From NCBI GenBank assembly GCA_022376925.1, contig JAIOJX010000025.1, positions 93,523,608 to 93,587,607 of the forward strand: a stretch of 64,000 nucleotides of DNA. The letters are read 5' to 3'. Made by a program: the position numbers and the translations under genes. The stretch's first letter is position 1, and each line of letters opens with the position of its first letter. The notes beneath the pieces are model-generated. The model had not been told where the DNA came from, did not search any database, and worked only from the letters and a program-made list of their open reading frames with translations. Positions 10,724 to 21,930 of this stretch are shown here, in pieces. This DNA is from Tragulus kanchil (Eukaryota > Chordata > Mammalia > Artiodactyla > Tragulidae).

Positions 10724-11058
10724 TTTTTTTTTTTTTTTTTAATATTTATTATTTATTTATTTATTGGGGGGGTGGGGAAGGAGGGGAGCAGGCGGGCCAC
10801 TTCTATTGGTCTTTCATTTGTCCATTTTCATCCATCTTCGTTCTTTGGCCTGTGTGGGCCTCCCATCGCGGTGGCCTCTGTTGTCACAGAGCACCGGCTC
10901 TGGGTGCATGTGCTCCAGAGCTCCGGCTCGGGCTCGGTAATTGGACACATCGGTCCAGTCGCTCTGCGGCAAGCGGGATTCTCCCAGGCTAGGGATCAAA
11001 CCGGCGCCCCTTGCACTGCAGGGCGGTGTCCTTACCCACTGGACCACCAGGGAAGCTC
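10724..11058 (-). mobile_element. SINE S1, second copy in D4
   Basis: This is the same insertion as 9634-9971 with the same flanks. The poly-T run is three bases shorter, and AAGATTTATT reads AATATTTATT. It is not an independent event. Confidence 0.85.
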
Positions 11059-11899
11059 CTTCCCATGACTCTCGTTCATAGACCCTAATGACTCCTGTTG
11101 GGATGATTATTTGTTTTCATCTCTCCGATTGCAATTTCTCAAAGTTCACTTTTCAAACCTTACCTCCAAAAGTGTTTGATCTCCTTTTCAAAAATAGTCT
11201 GGTCATGACTACTACCCAGAAATTCTCACTCTATCTCTGCTGTGATGAAGCTATAAGTGCCCTATGTGGGGAAATACAGTAATTGTCCAAACAACCAAGA
11301 ATTATGCCTACTACTCAAAATCATTGGAGTCTAACTTATACTTTTAAAAAGTTAGATTGGTTGAAGATTCTTGGTTTTTATTACTTACCTATTTCATGCT
11401 TACTTTTCTAGTCTGCATGTGTTAATACATATTTTAATTGCTGTTAAGATTTTTAAAAAATTAAGGATTACTCTATTTCTTCCCATGTATATTGGAATTC
11501 CACTATTGACAATTTTTCTCTCAGTTCTGAGAAAATTGTAAAATTGGGGGTTTGTGGACTATGGTTTATAGAATGTGCTAAAGAAAAAGCAGAAGAAACA
11601 TGGCAGTGGTTTGTTTTCATTCCAATGATTAAAATCCCATTTTCAGAATTCCCACAATCTCTTTCTAAACATATCTTACTAAACAATTCAATTCCCATTC
11701 TCCAAATAGATGAGTAAGACTCAGTTCTTTTCTTCAAGGAGATGAGAATCTAACAAAAGAGGAAACACATAAATAGTAAAGGATAACTTATCTTAGAAAA
11801 ATTAATGTATAAAGGAGTATTTAATGGAAATAAGGACTGTGTTTTATTATGTATGATCATATTTATAAAACAAAAATAACTTAATCAGTTTTGTCAAAG

Positions 11900-12073
11900 T
11901 TTTGTTCCCATGAGGTCTGCACTGACTCCTCTGTTTAAGAACTGTGTCTACCTCATCCTTTATGCTGCCCTACTTTTTCTTCTATCCAATAGTATGTGTT
12001 ACTTTCTACCATATGATAGAATTGTGTCCTTTATTTTGCTTGTTTATTGTCTACTTCTGCTAAAGTACAAGTT
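11900..12073 (+). mobile_element. L2 3'-end fragment, left copy in D5
   Basis: GAGGTCTGCACTGACTCCTC, TTTATTTTGCTTGTTTATTG and AAGTACAAGTTCCACTAGGA follow the order of the L2 3' end. The intact continuation is seen in the right copy (13034-13206 and 13597-13700). Confidence 0.6.
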
Positions 12074-13033
12074 CCACTAGGACAAGGTTGTGGGGGGGGA
12101 GGGGGTTGTTTAGAATTTAAATTTTACTCATTTATTTTTGGCTATCAAGTTGCACCCTGCAGGCGGTGTCCTTACCCACTGACCCCCTTCCCATGACTCT
12201 CGTTCATAGACCCTAATGACTCCTGTTGGGATGATTATTTGTTTTCATCTCTCCGATTGCAATTTCTCAAAGTTCACTTTTCAAACCTTACCTCCAAAAG
12301 TGTTTGATCTCCTTTTCAAAAATAGTCTGGTCATGACTACTACCCAGAAATTCTCACTCTATCTCTGCTGTGATGAAGCTATAAGTGCCCTATGTGGGGA
12401 AATACAGTAATTGTCCAAACAACCAAGAATTATGCCTACTACTCAAAATCATTGAGTCTAACTTATACTTTTAAAAAGTTAGATTGGTTGAAGATTTTTG
12501 GGTTTTTTATTACTTACCTATTTCATGCTTACTTTTCTAGTCTGCATGTGTTAATACATATTTTAATTGCTGTTAAGATTTTTAAAAAATTAAGGATTAC
12601 TCTATTTCTTCCCATGTATATTGGAATTCCACTATTGACAATTTTCTCTCAGTTCTGAGAAAATTGTAAAATTGGGGGTTTGTGGACTATGGTTTATAGA
12701 ATGTGCTAAAGAAAAAGCAGAAGAAACATGGCAGTGGTTTGTTTTCATTCCAATGATTAAAATCCCATTTTCAGAATTCCCACAATCTCTTTCTAAACAT
12801 ATCTTACTAAACAATTCAATTCCCATTCTCCAAATAGATGAGTAAGACTCAGTTCTTTTCTTCAAGGAGATGAGAATCTAACAAAAGAGGAAACACATAA
12901 ATAGTAAAGGATAACTTATCTTAGAAAAATTAATGTATAAAGGAGTATTTAATGGAAATAAGGACTGTGTTTTATTATGTATGATCATATTTATAAAACA
13001 AAAATAACTTAATCAGTTTTGTCAAAGTTTTGT

Positions 13034-13206
13034 TCCCATGAGGTCTGCACTGACTCCTCTGTTTAAGAACTGTGTCTACCTCATCCTTTATGCTGCCCTA
13101 CTTTTTCTTCTATCCAATAGTATGTGTTACTTTCTACCATATGATAGAATTGTGTCCTTTATTTTGCTTGTTTATTGTCTACTTCTGCTAAAGTACAAGT
13201 TCCACT
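13034..13206 (+). mobile_element. L2 3' end, part 1 (split by a SINE)
   Basis: This is the upstream half of an L2 LINE 3' end. The rest resumes at 13597 after a CHR-type SINE, with AGGACAA repeated on both sides. Confidence 0.65.
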
Positions 13207-13213
13207 AGGACAA

Positions 13214-13596
13214 GGTTGTGGGGGGGGAGGGGGTTGTTTAGAATTTTTAAATTTTTTTTACTCATTTATTTTTGGCTATTCTGGGTTTTCACTGCTGCCA
13301 CAGGCTCCTCTCCAGTTGCAGGGAGTAGGGGCTACTCTCTAGTTGAGGTGAACAGACTTCTTGCTGCAGTGACTTCTCTTGTTGTAGAACTCGGGCCCTA
13401 GGGCACAGGGGCTTCAGTAGTTGTTGCACATGGGCTCAATAGTTGCAGCTTCAAGGCTCTACAGCACAAGCTCAATATTTGTGACTCATGGGCTTAGTTG
13501 CTCCACAGCATGTGAGATCTTCCTGGGTCAGGGATTGAACCCTTGTCTTCTACATTGGCAGGTGAACTCTTTACCACTGAGCTACCAGGGAAACCC
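13214..13596 (-). mobile_element. CHR-type tRNA-derived SINE inserted in L2
   Basis: The minus-strand head is at the right end (the plus strand shows CTTTACCACTGAGCTACCAG then GGAAACCC, with GGGATTGAACCC as the B-box complement). The body has blocks such as GGGCACAGGGGCTTCAGTAG, and the left end is A/T rich. AGGACAA at 13207-13213 and 13597-13603 is the target-site duplication. The first 72 bases also appear at about 12074-12145 through D5. Confidence 0.75.
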
Positions 13597-13700
13597 AGGA
13601 CAAAATTTTATGTCTTTTGTTTGATGCAATCAAAGAGCCTAGATACTGCTTGTATTTTGTACATATTCAGTGTTTGTTGAGTGACTGAGTAAGTAAATGC
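13597..13700 (+). mobile_element. L2 3' end, part 2
   Basis: AGGACAAAATTTTATGTCTT continues the L2 consensus, and TTCAGTGTTTGTTGAGTGAC is the characteristic L2 end. Confidence 0.65.
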
Positions 13701-14769
13701 TTTGTGTTGTGGATTATACCATATGACTAGCATATATATGAGTATATATAATGGTTCATAGTTTGGATTTGAAAATTTATCATATATTAATTGCCTAAGA
13801 TTCATCATAAGTTCTTATGTGATTCTGAATTATAAACCTGTGTTTGTTCCCTGGTTGAGATATTGTCAGGAATTAGAAGACTGAGGAAAGCTCTATCAGA
13901 AGGATAAAAATAAAATGTATGCATTTTCAGGCAATTAAAGACCCAATCATTCAGGCATCAAATGGAATATGGATATAAGGCTCAAGTTATTGCAAATATG
14001 ACTTAGATATCAAAATGAATTTCCATGTGAATAGAGCTAGGCATACATTGCTGCTGATAGTAATAATAATCTTATGGAGTAATTAATCAGTTGATAGTTG
14101 TGATTCTTCAGGAAGAGTTTAAGGTTTCTACGAAAATATTGTACTTTGGAGTTTCTTTTTTATAAGAAATTTGGATTATTGAATTTTAAAGTTACTACAT
14201 AGCCTAGGTTATTTGTAACTTGGCCACATTTTTTCAGGAGTCAGATGTCTAAATTTTATATCACATATTACTTTTTATATATATTAGCAACCTGAAGAAG
14301 CTTTATGTTTTTTTCTGAATCATCATGCTTTTGTTTTATTTTGTTTTTATTAGAAAAAGACAAAGAATTGTATTTTTAGGGACTTTAGGAACATATTAGT
14401 ACATATAACCTATATAAACAAATGGTTTAACAAACTTAGCAATTGAAAGGAATATAAAAGGCGTATTGGGAAATGTGAGATATTGTATATGATGTAAGAA
14501 AAAAACTAAAATAACATGAAAACTTTCAGCCTTTAAAATTGAAGTAACATAAGCAAAGTAACATAAGCAAAGACTTATACTATTCATATAGAGAAAATTA
14601 TTTTTGAGGTAATATAAGAGTATGAAGATTTGACATTGAACTGTTTCTTTTTTATATAGTATTTTGATATGCTTATATATTACTAAATGATGACCATGAT
14701 AAATCTGGTTGCCATCTGTCACTGTACAGAGATTTTATGATATAACTGACTGTGCCTTTCATCCTCACA
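13701..14769. other. Unassigned AT-rich single-copy sequence
   Basis: No gene or recognised repeat in about 1.07 kb. The 108-codon minus-strand open frame (14396-14722) is leucine-, isoleucine- and tyrosine-rich and looks like a chance frame in AT-rich DNA. Confidence 0.5.
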
Positions 14770-14960
14770 AGTCATTTATTTTGTAACTAGAGGTTTGCAC
14801 TGCTCAATCTCCCTTACCCGTCTCACTCATCACCACATCCTACCCCCCCACTCCTCCTGCCAGTAATCACCTATTTGTTCTCTGTAGTCATGTTTGTCAG
14901 TTTCATTTTTTCAGATTCCACATATAAGTGAAGTCCTATGATATTTATCATTGGTTTTAT
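14770..14960 (-). mobile_element. L1 3' region fragment
   Basis: The plus strand shows CACCTATTTGTTCTCTGTAG, GTTTGTCAGTTTCATTTTTT and AGATTCCACATATAAGTGAA, the reverse complement of an L1 ORF2/3'UTR junction. Confidence 0.7.
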
Positions 14961-15514
14961 CATCTTTGAATTAAGGCTCTGTATAGAAAATAGTAAGTTT
15001 TTTCATTTGGGTCAGAGTAGGGGAGTTGTGGGCTACTTTTTCCTTTGGTCAATTTATTTTGTTTTCCTTTTCTGAAAAAGAAAATTATTTTTAAAGTAAC
15101 TCTTCATAATAGAGTTAGTATGACCAAATACAGAATTACTGTGTGGATTGTTAAATGTTAGTGTGTCTGAGAATCTACTATGGAGCTTGTTTCAAATGCA
15201 GATTCTTAGGCAGGCATTGCTCCTAAAGACTCTTACTAAGGGTGTCTATGAATGAAGCCTAACTTCCTAACAAGCTCTCCAGATGAGTCAGAGGGCATGC
15301 TGAGAAATATAGGTTCAGTAAAATAAATAAATAAATAAGCCTGAGACCATGAATTTGGTTGGACTGAGCAAATTATATTTTTAAGTGATATAGCCCAAAT
15401 TCTCAATGTTTGCTATACATACTAAATATATACACTACATATAAATAAATAATCCCATGTTTATGTTAATTGGTATATTTCATTCATTTAATGGTTAATT
15501 ATTTTTATGTCTGA

Positions 15515-15740
15515 AGTGGTGGAAAGGGCATGGACATCTGAGTGAGCTTGGTTCACATCTTAGTTTTGTTACTTAATTAGCTAAATAACTTTAGGAAAAT
15601 TACTTAATCTGATTCTTTTCTGTTTCATATGAATAATGGTGCCTAGATCCTTGCTGAGATTAAAAGAATTAGTGAATGGGGAGTAATTAACTGAGTGTCG
15701 AATGCAGTAAAATTCTGGAAGGCACTTAATTGGGCTGTGA
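15515..15740 (-). mobile_element. MIR SINE (copy at 16657-16882)
   Basis: CTAAATAACTTTAGGAAAAT, CTGTTTCATATGAATAATGG and GAGATTAAAAGAATTAGTGA follow the reverse MIR consensus across most of its length. Confidence 0.65.
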
Positions 15741-15793
15741 TAATTCTTCTTTATTAAGCATTTCATTGAATACTCCCATTGTGGCTTAGCAAG

Positions 15794-16140
15794 TTTTTTT
15801 TTTTTCACTTTTGAGAACTATTTTGTATTTTTTCAGCTTTATTGAGATATAATCGACAAATACATTGTAAGATATTTAAAGTACACACCGTGAACAATTT
15901 GATACATATATGGGATTTGAAAGGATTCCTCTGTCTAGTTAATTCATATATCCTTCACCTCACATATTTATCTATTTTTGTGTGTGAGAGAACACTTAAG
16001 CTCTGCATTCTTAGCAAATTTCAATTTTACAAGATAATGTTATCAACTATTGTCACCAGGTTTTACCTTAGTTCCTCAGATCTTATTTATCTTACAACTG
16101 ACAGTTTGTACTATTTACCAGCCTCTCCTATTTCTTCCAC
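15794..16140 (-). mobile_element. L1 3' end with poly-A (left copy in D6)
   Basis: A plus-strand T-run at 15794-15806 (the poly-A of a minus-strand element) is followed by CTTTATTGAGATATAATCGA, GTACACACCGTGAACAATTT and CATATATCCTTCACCTCACA, the reverse complement of an L1M 3'UTR. The 153-codon open frame over it is an antisense by-product. Confidence 0.8.
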
Positions 16141-16935
16141 CCTACCCTGCAGTCCAGCAATCCCACTTACAGGTGTATATGTTCAGAGGAATGAAAGGAG
16201 GATATCAAAGAGTTATATGTACCCGCACGTTTTTAAAGTAACTCTTCATAATAGAGTTAGTATGACCAAATACAGAATTACTGTGTGGATTGTTAAATGT
16301 TAGTGTGTCTGAGAATCTACTATGGAGCTTGTTTCAAATGCAGATTCTTAGGCAGGCATTGCTCCTAAAGACTCTTACTAAGGGTGTCTATGAATGAAGC
16401 CTAACTTCCTAACAAGCTCTCCAGATGAGTCAGAGGGCATGCTGAGAAATATAGGTTCAGTAAAATAAATAAATAAATAAGCCTGAGACCATGAATTTGG
16501 TTGGACTGAGCAAATTATATTTTTAAGTGATATAGCCCAAATTCTCAATGTTTGCTATACATACTAAATATATACACTACATATAAATAAATAATCCCAT
16601 GTTTATGTTAATTGGTATATTTCATTCATTTAATGGTTAATTATTTTTATGTCTGAAGTGGTGGAAAGGGCATGGACATCTGAGTGAGCTTGGTTCACAT
16701 CTTAGTTTTGTTACTTAATTAGCTAAATAACTTTAGGAAAATTACTTAATCTGATTCTTTTCTGTTTCATATGAATAATGGTGCCTAGATCCTTGCTGAG
16801 ATTAAAAGAATTAGTGAATGGGGAGTAATTAACTGAGTGTCGAATGCAGTAAAATTCTGGAAGGCACTTAATTGGGCTGTGATAATTCTTCTTTATTAAG
16901 CATTTCATTGAATACTCCCATTGTGGCTTAGCAAG

Positions 16936-17283
16936 TTTTTTTTTTTTCACTTTTGAGAACTATTTTGTATTTTTTCAGCTTTATTGAGATATAATCGACA
17001 AATACATTGTAAGATATTTAAAGTACACACCGTGAACAATTTGATACATATATGGGATTTGAAAGGATTCCTCTGTCTAGTTAATTCATATATCCTTCAC
17101 CTCACATATTTATCTATTTTTGTGTGTGAGAGAACACTTAAGCTCTGCATTCTTAGCAAATTTCAATTTTACAAGATAATGTTATCAACTATTGTCACCA
17201 GGTTTTACCTTAGTTCCTCAGATCTTATTTATCTTACAACTGACAGTTTGTACTATTTACCAGCCTCTCCCTATTTCTTCCAC
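16936..17283 (-). mobile_element. L1 3' end with poly-A (right copy in D6)
   Basis: This duplicates 15794-16140. The right copy continues into an oppositely oriented L1 piece, so this version shows the complete structure. Confidence 0.8.
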
Positions 17284-17290
17284 CCTACCC

Positions 17291-17612
17291 TGCAGTCCAG
17301 CAATCCCACTTACAGGTGTATATGTTCAGAGGGAATGAAAGGAGGATATCAAAGAGTTATATGTACCCCCACGTTCATTGCAAAGTTATTCACAGTAGCC
17401 AAGATATAGAAACAACTACGCTTTCTGATAATGGATGAATGGATAAAGAAGATGTGGTATATTATTTAGCCATGAAAAGAAGGCAGTCTTGTCATTTGTA
17501 ACAAAAGGATGGGTCTTGAAGGCACTATGTTAATTGAAGTAAGTCAGAGAAAGACAAATACTGCATGGTTTCTCGTGTATGTGGAATGTGGGAGAAATAA
17601 ATACCTAGTCCA
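17291..17612 (+). mobile_element. L1 ORF2 3' end, inverted relative to the adjoining L1 3'UTR
   Basis: CAGCAATCCCACTTACAGGT, TTCATTGCAAAGTTATTCAC, ATGGATGAATGGATAAAGAA and AGAAAGACAAATACTGCATG are in the usual order of the end of L1 ORF2 on the plus strand, directly beside a minus-strand L1 3'UTR. Together they have the shape of a minus-strand insertion whose 5' part is inverted (twin priming). The first 85 bases also exist at about 16147-16230. Confidence 0.75.
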
Positions 17613-18411
17613 TAGAAAGACTAATTTGTGTATTTCATCAGGGAAACTGCTTTGTTCTATGACTATGCCAGTCAATACCAGTCATACCTATTTGCTCTCA
17701 GATTTGTCTTCCCTCCCCAGCTCTTCCCTGCACAAAGGGAGCTAACCGAAGCAAACTGTTTACCAGAGCCACTGACCCTTGGCTTCTTCAGACTTGGAGA
17801 GGCAATAAAGGCAGATTGAAAAGTGAGAGAGGAGAGAAAGGGAGGTGACAATTCTTAAGGATTTTCTCTGTGCTCCAGTTGCTGAAACTGCTGGTCTAGG
17901 TTCTGGTAAAACATCTCTTCCCTGTTCCTCAACCCCCAGGTTAATAACAGCTTCCTACAGGTTGCCTCACCTTTCCCTGTGTGCTCTTTCCACTTTTAAT
18001 AGACTGTAGTGCTTCCAGTATGTATTGTTCTGATTTAGGGACTCAGACATGTTTTGAAATTTCTGTGGAAACTTTTTAATAGTAATTAAGTTTTCTACAT
18101 GTAATATTTTGTCCTATTAAAGAGGTCTCAAAAACAAATCACTCTTTAAGGCAGAGAAAGTCTATATAGAGACTAAGAATTCAGGAAATGTTAGTTTCTT
18201 CTTTTCCTCCAAAAGAAAAAATAATTGCCGCGGTCACTCCACTCCCTAAAATCAAACTTTGTTTTTCCATCACATGAGATAATATAGTTTTTGCTTTAAT
18301 GTAGAAATTAAAAAAAACTAGATAAAGACTTTTCTAACTTCATACGCTATAATATTTTAAGCATATGTGGGTAGAGGCTTAAATATATATGACATTGAAT
18401 AGACATATCTT
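17613..18411. other. Unassigned single-copy sequence
   Basis: No gene or repeat family recognised. The open frames at 17509-17819 start in the L1 piece. Confidence 0.5.
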
Positions 18412-18653
18412 GCATGCTCAGTCTCTCAGTTGTGTCCAACTCCTTGCATCCCTACATGAACTGTGGCCCACCAGGCTTCCCTGTCCATGCGATTTTTCGA
18501 TATCCCAAGATACTGAAATATGCAAGAATACTAGAGTGCATTGCTATTTCCTACTTTAGGGGAACTTTTCAACTCAGGGATCAAGTTGACATCTCCTGTG
18601 TCTCCTACATTGTCAGGCAGATATTTTTGTTTTACTGCTGAGCAACTAGGAAG
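18412..18653 (-). mobile_element. Bov-tA SINE
   Basis: The minus strand has a tRNA-like head at the right end (complement shows TTTTACTGCTGAGCAACTAG) and a Bov-A body (CTCAGTTGTGTCCAACTCC, CACCAGGCTTCCCTGTCCAT). It is moderately diverged. Confidence 0.85.
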
Positions 18654-18851
18654 CCAAAATAGATTTAGCATCTTAATATAATTAGATTATGCTTATTTTT
18701 CAAAATTGTGCTCTCTGCACAATTTTGGAAATTTTTATATCACTTTCTGGCTGCCAGATGTAGCTTATAGATTGTGTATATAATTGCAGCCAAGACTGTT
18801 ATCTGCTGGGTTGTTCTACATTGTGGCATCCAACCATTCACAATTTGATCC

Positions 18852-19255
18852 TAGCATTGTTGTTGTTTAATCCTTAAGTCATGTCTGACCCATTAGGATC
18901 CCATGGACTACACACCAGGCTTCGCTGTCCTTCACAATCTCCCTGATTATGTGTCTATTGAGTTGGTGATGTCTATTGAGTTGGTGATGCCATCCAACCA
19001 TCTTATCCTCTGTTGCGCCCTTCTCCTCCTGCCTTCAATATTTCCCAGCATCAGGATCTTTTCCAATGAGTTGTCGCTTTACATCAGGTGGCCAAAGTAT
19101 TGGAGCTTCATCTTTAGCATCAGTCCTTTCAATGAATATTTAGAGTTTATTTCCTTTAGAATTAACTGGTTTGATCATGTAGTCCAAGGGACTCTAAAGA
19201 GTCTTCTCCAGCACCACAGTTCAAAAGCATAAGTTCTTAAGCACTCATGGTCCAA
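18852..19255 (-). mobile_element. BovB (RTE) LINE, 3' end of ORF2
   Basis: The plus strand shows GTTGTTGTTTAATCCTTAAG, TTGGTGATGCCATCCAACCA, TCAGGTGGCCAAAGTATTGG and TCCAAGGGACTCTAAAGAGT, the reverse complement of the BovB C-terminal coding end and short 3' tail. It has stops and a local duplication of GTCTATTGAGTTGGTGAT, so it is inactive. Confidence 0.9.
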
Positions 19256-19914
19256 TTTGCATTAGACCAGTTTTAACTGAAATTGCTACTGTCTAGATTT
19301 GAGATGAAATTTCCAATATTTTATAACATTTTTTTGCCATTTTGTTTTACTTTTTTGCTTTTACAGAGTTTTGTTGTGTAATCCCAGACTAGTGGTATGC
19401 ATAACCCATTCCCCCATTTTAGAACATTTTGAAAACTAGCCCAATACATTCAAAAGAAGGAAAATATACATTCTTCCCATGAAATTGTCCTGCAGAAAGC
19501 AATATAGGCTCCAAGCCAAGACTTACGATACATTTTTCGTACATTTCCAAATTTTCAACTAATATTAAGGAAAATATCAAAGATAAGCATTTATACTATC
19601 CTAAGAGTTTAAAAACCTATGAACTTACACAGCTTCATAAAATGTGTATTCTTAGTCTCATTTTAAATGAAGAACTAGCTTAGAGAATTTAATTAATTTG
19701 TCACACTATTTGTAAAAGGATTAAGGATATAAACTCATATCTCTGAAGTAGTTCTGAGTACAGGATGGTTTCTGAGTATAGTAAATGCCCTTAAGAAAAT
19801 ATTGTAACATTGCCCAAGTCAAGATCATCCATTGTCGGCCTGGTGTCAGGAGGGTTTTCACTGAAGGCTCTTTATTATGTTAGGTTTTCTCTGAGTTCAT
19901 GCATTCTTATGCTT
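19256..19914. other. Unassigned sequence between BovB pieces
   Basis: About 660 bp without clear family. It separates the BovB 3' end from a longer upstream BovB piece in the same orientation. It could be degenerate BovB at its right edge or an insertion. Confidence 0.45.
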
Positions 19915-21735
19915 TTTCCCCTTCTATTTGCTATGAAGTGATAGGACCAGATGCCATGATCTTAATTTTTTTAATGTTGAGTTTCAAGACAGATTTTTCA
20001 GTCTCCTTTTTCACCCTCATCAAGAAGCTCTTCAGTTCCTCTTCACTTTTTACCATCTGCATATCTGAGAATGTTGATATTTCTCCCAGTAATTTTGATT
20101 CTTAACTTGTAATTCATCCAGCCTAACAATATACGTTATGTACTTTGCGTATAAATTAAATAAACAAGGTGATGATACACAGCCTTATCATCCTCTTTTC
20201 TCAGTTTTGAAACAGTCCAACTTCTATGTCCAGTTCTCACTGTTGTTTCTTGATCCACATACAGGTTTCTCAGGATACAGGTAAGAGGGTCTGGTACTTC
20301 CATCTCTTCAAGCATTTTTAAGTTTGTTGTGATCTACACAGTCAAAGGCTTTACTGTAGTCACTGAAGCAGAAGTAGATGTTTTTCTGAAACTCCTTTGC
20401 TCTCTCCATGATCCAGCAAATGCTGGCAGTTTGATCTCTGGTTCCTCTGCCTCTTTGAAACCCCGCTTGTACATCTGGAAGATCTTAGTTCATGTATTGC
20501 TAAAGCCTAACCTGAAGGACTTTGAACACTGCCTTGCTAGTATGTAAAATGAATACAATTGTACAGTAGTTTGAACATTATTTGACATTGCCCTCATTTG
20601 GGATTAGAGTGAAAACTGATCTTTTCCAGTCCTGTGGCCACTGCTAAATTTTCCAAGTTTGCTGACATACTGAGTGCAGCACTTGAACAGCATCATCTTT
20701 TAGGATTTGTAATAGCTCAGCTGGAATTCCATCATGCCACTAGCTTTTTTCATAGAAATGTTTTACGGCCCACTTGACTTCACACTCCAGGGTGTCTGGC
20801 TTTAGGTGAGTGACTATACCATCATAGTTAATGAAGTCATTAAGACCTTTTTTGTACAGTTCTGTGTATTCCTGCCACCTCTTCCTTATCTCTTGTGCTT
20901 CTGTTAGATCTTTGCTGTTGCTTATCATGCCTATCCCTGTCTGAATCCTGTTAATATTCCCTTGATCTCTCCAGTTTTTCTTGAAGAGGTCTCTAGTCTT
21001 TCCCATTCTATTGTTTTCCTCTATTTCTTTGCATTGTTCATTTAATAAAGCATTCTTACCTCTCCTTGCTCTTCTCTGGAACTCTGCATTCAGCTGGGTT
21101 TTTTGCCCTTTCTTCTTTACCTTTAACTTCTCTTCTTTCCCCACCTATTTTTAAAGCCTCCTCAAATGGCTACTTTTGCCTTCTTGCATTTCTTTTTCTT
21201 TGGGATGATTTTGATCACTGCCTCCTGTACAATGTTATGAGACTCTAATTCATAGTTCTTCAGGTACTCTGTCTGCCAAATCTAATCCCTTAAATCTATT
21301 TGTCACTTTAAGTGTATAATAATAAGGGGTTTGATTTAGGTCATACCTGAATGGCCTAGTGGTTTTCCCTACTATCTTCAATTTAAGCCTGAATTTTGCA
21401 GTAAGGAGTTCATGATCTGAGCCACAGTCAGCTCTTGGCCTTGTTTTCACTGACTAACTAGAACTTCTCCATCTTTGGCTGAAAATAAACACAATCAATT
21501 TGATTTTGATATTGACCATCTGGTGATGTCCATGTGTAGGGTTGTCTCCTGGGTTGTTGGAAAAGAGTATTTGCTGTGACCAGTGTGTTCTCTTTACGAA
21601 ACTCTGTGCCTTTGCCCTGCTTCCTTTAGTACTCCAAGGCTAAACTTACCTGTCATTCCAGGTATCAGGTACCTCTTGATCTCCTACTTTTGCATTCCAG
21701 GCCCCAATGATGATAAGGACATCTTTTTTTGGTGT
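19915..21735 (-). pseudogene. BovB (RTE) LINE ORF2, degenerate reverse transcriptase region
   Basis: The minus strand encodes scrambled BovB ORF2. It includes the region before the reverse transcriptase with a readable piece, EENNRMGKTRDLFKK, in the 134-codon frame at 20740-21144, and then the reverse transcriptase core, read from scattered codons around 20000-20700. RTE ORF2 normally supplies endonuclease and reverse transcriptase for its own mobilisation. Stops and frameshifts throughout make this copy dead. The part right of 20847 is repeated by D7. Confidence 0.9.
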
Positions 21736-21782
21736 TAGTTCTGGAAGGTGTTATAGAACAACACCTATGAGAGCGACAGTAG

Positions 21783-21920
21783 TGCAAAGCAACAATATCA
21801 AATGCCAGCAAGAATGTAGAGCAACAGGAACTCTCCATTCATTGACAATGGAAATGTAAACTGGCACAGCCACTTTGGAAGAGAGTAGGTAGGAAATTGT
21901 ATCTTATAATCCAGGAATCA
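21783..21920 (+). mobile_element. L1 ORF2 3' piece, left copy in D7
   Basis: GCCAGCAAGAATGTAGAGCA, then GGAACTCTCCATTCATTG and CAGCCACTTTGGAAGAGAGT, follow the L1 ORF2 C-terminal coding region. The full run is in the right copy. Confidence 0.75.
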
Positions 21921-21930
21921 CAAACTCATG

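Larger units (their letters stand above)
9205..11374. repeat. Direct duplication D4 (9205-10285 and 10295-11374)
   Basis: The period is 1089-1090 bp with a 9-bp linker (10286-10294). Differences are homopolymer-type indels: a T-run of the SINE, GTGGG against GTGGGG, and CATTGAG against CATTGGAG. The unit includes SINE S1 with its target-site duplication. Confidence 0.97.
11016..13279. repeat. Direct duplication D5 (11016-12145 and 12157-13279)
   Basis: The period is about 1135-1141 bp. The right copy begins inside SINE S1 and is damaged there: about 19 bases of SINE head are reduced to a few Cs. It then becomes clean. The linker is 11 bp (12146-12156). Overlap with D4 makes bases 11016-11374 triplicate (also about 9927-10285 and 12157-12497). 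Confidence 0.97.
15088..17375. repeat. Direct duplication D6 (15088-16231 and 16231-17375)
   Basis: The period is 1142-1144 bp and the copies abut within a short T-run (no linker). Visible differences are single-base indels, CTCCTATTT against CTCCCTATTT and AGAGGAATG against AGAGGGAATG, plus CCCGCACG against CCCCCACG next to the junction. The unit carries a MIR, an L1 3' end and the start of an inverted L1 piece. Confidence 0.97.

Noticed and set aside
4942..13279. CRISPR or satellite array from the regular direct repeats
   Set aside because: Units are about 1.1 kb of unrelated sequence, two or three copies each, with no constant spacer or short repeat; this is a mammalian genome.
15842..16303. 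153-codon open frame as a gene
   Set aside because: It lies antisense on an L1 3'UTR and continues into an inverted L1 piece; the partner copy at 16984 ends differently because of a one-base indel.
20740..21144. A functional reverse transcriptase from the 134-codon frame
   Set aside because: It is a fragment of BovB ORF2 lying before the catalytic core; flanking BovB sequence is full of stops and frameshifts.
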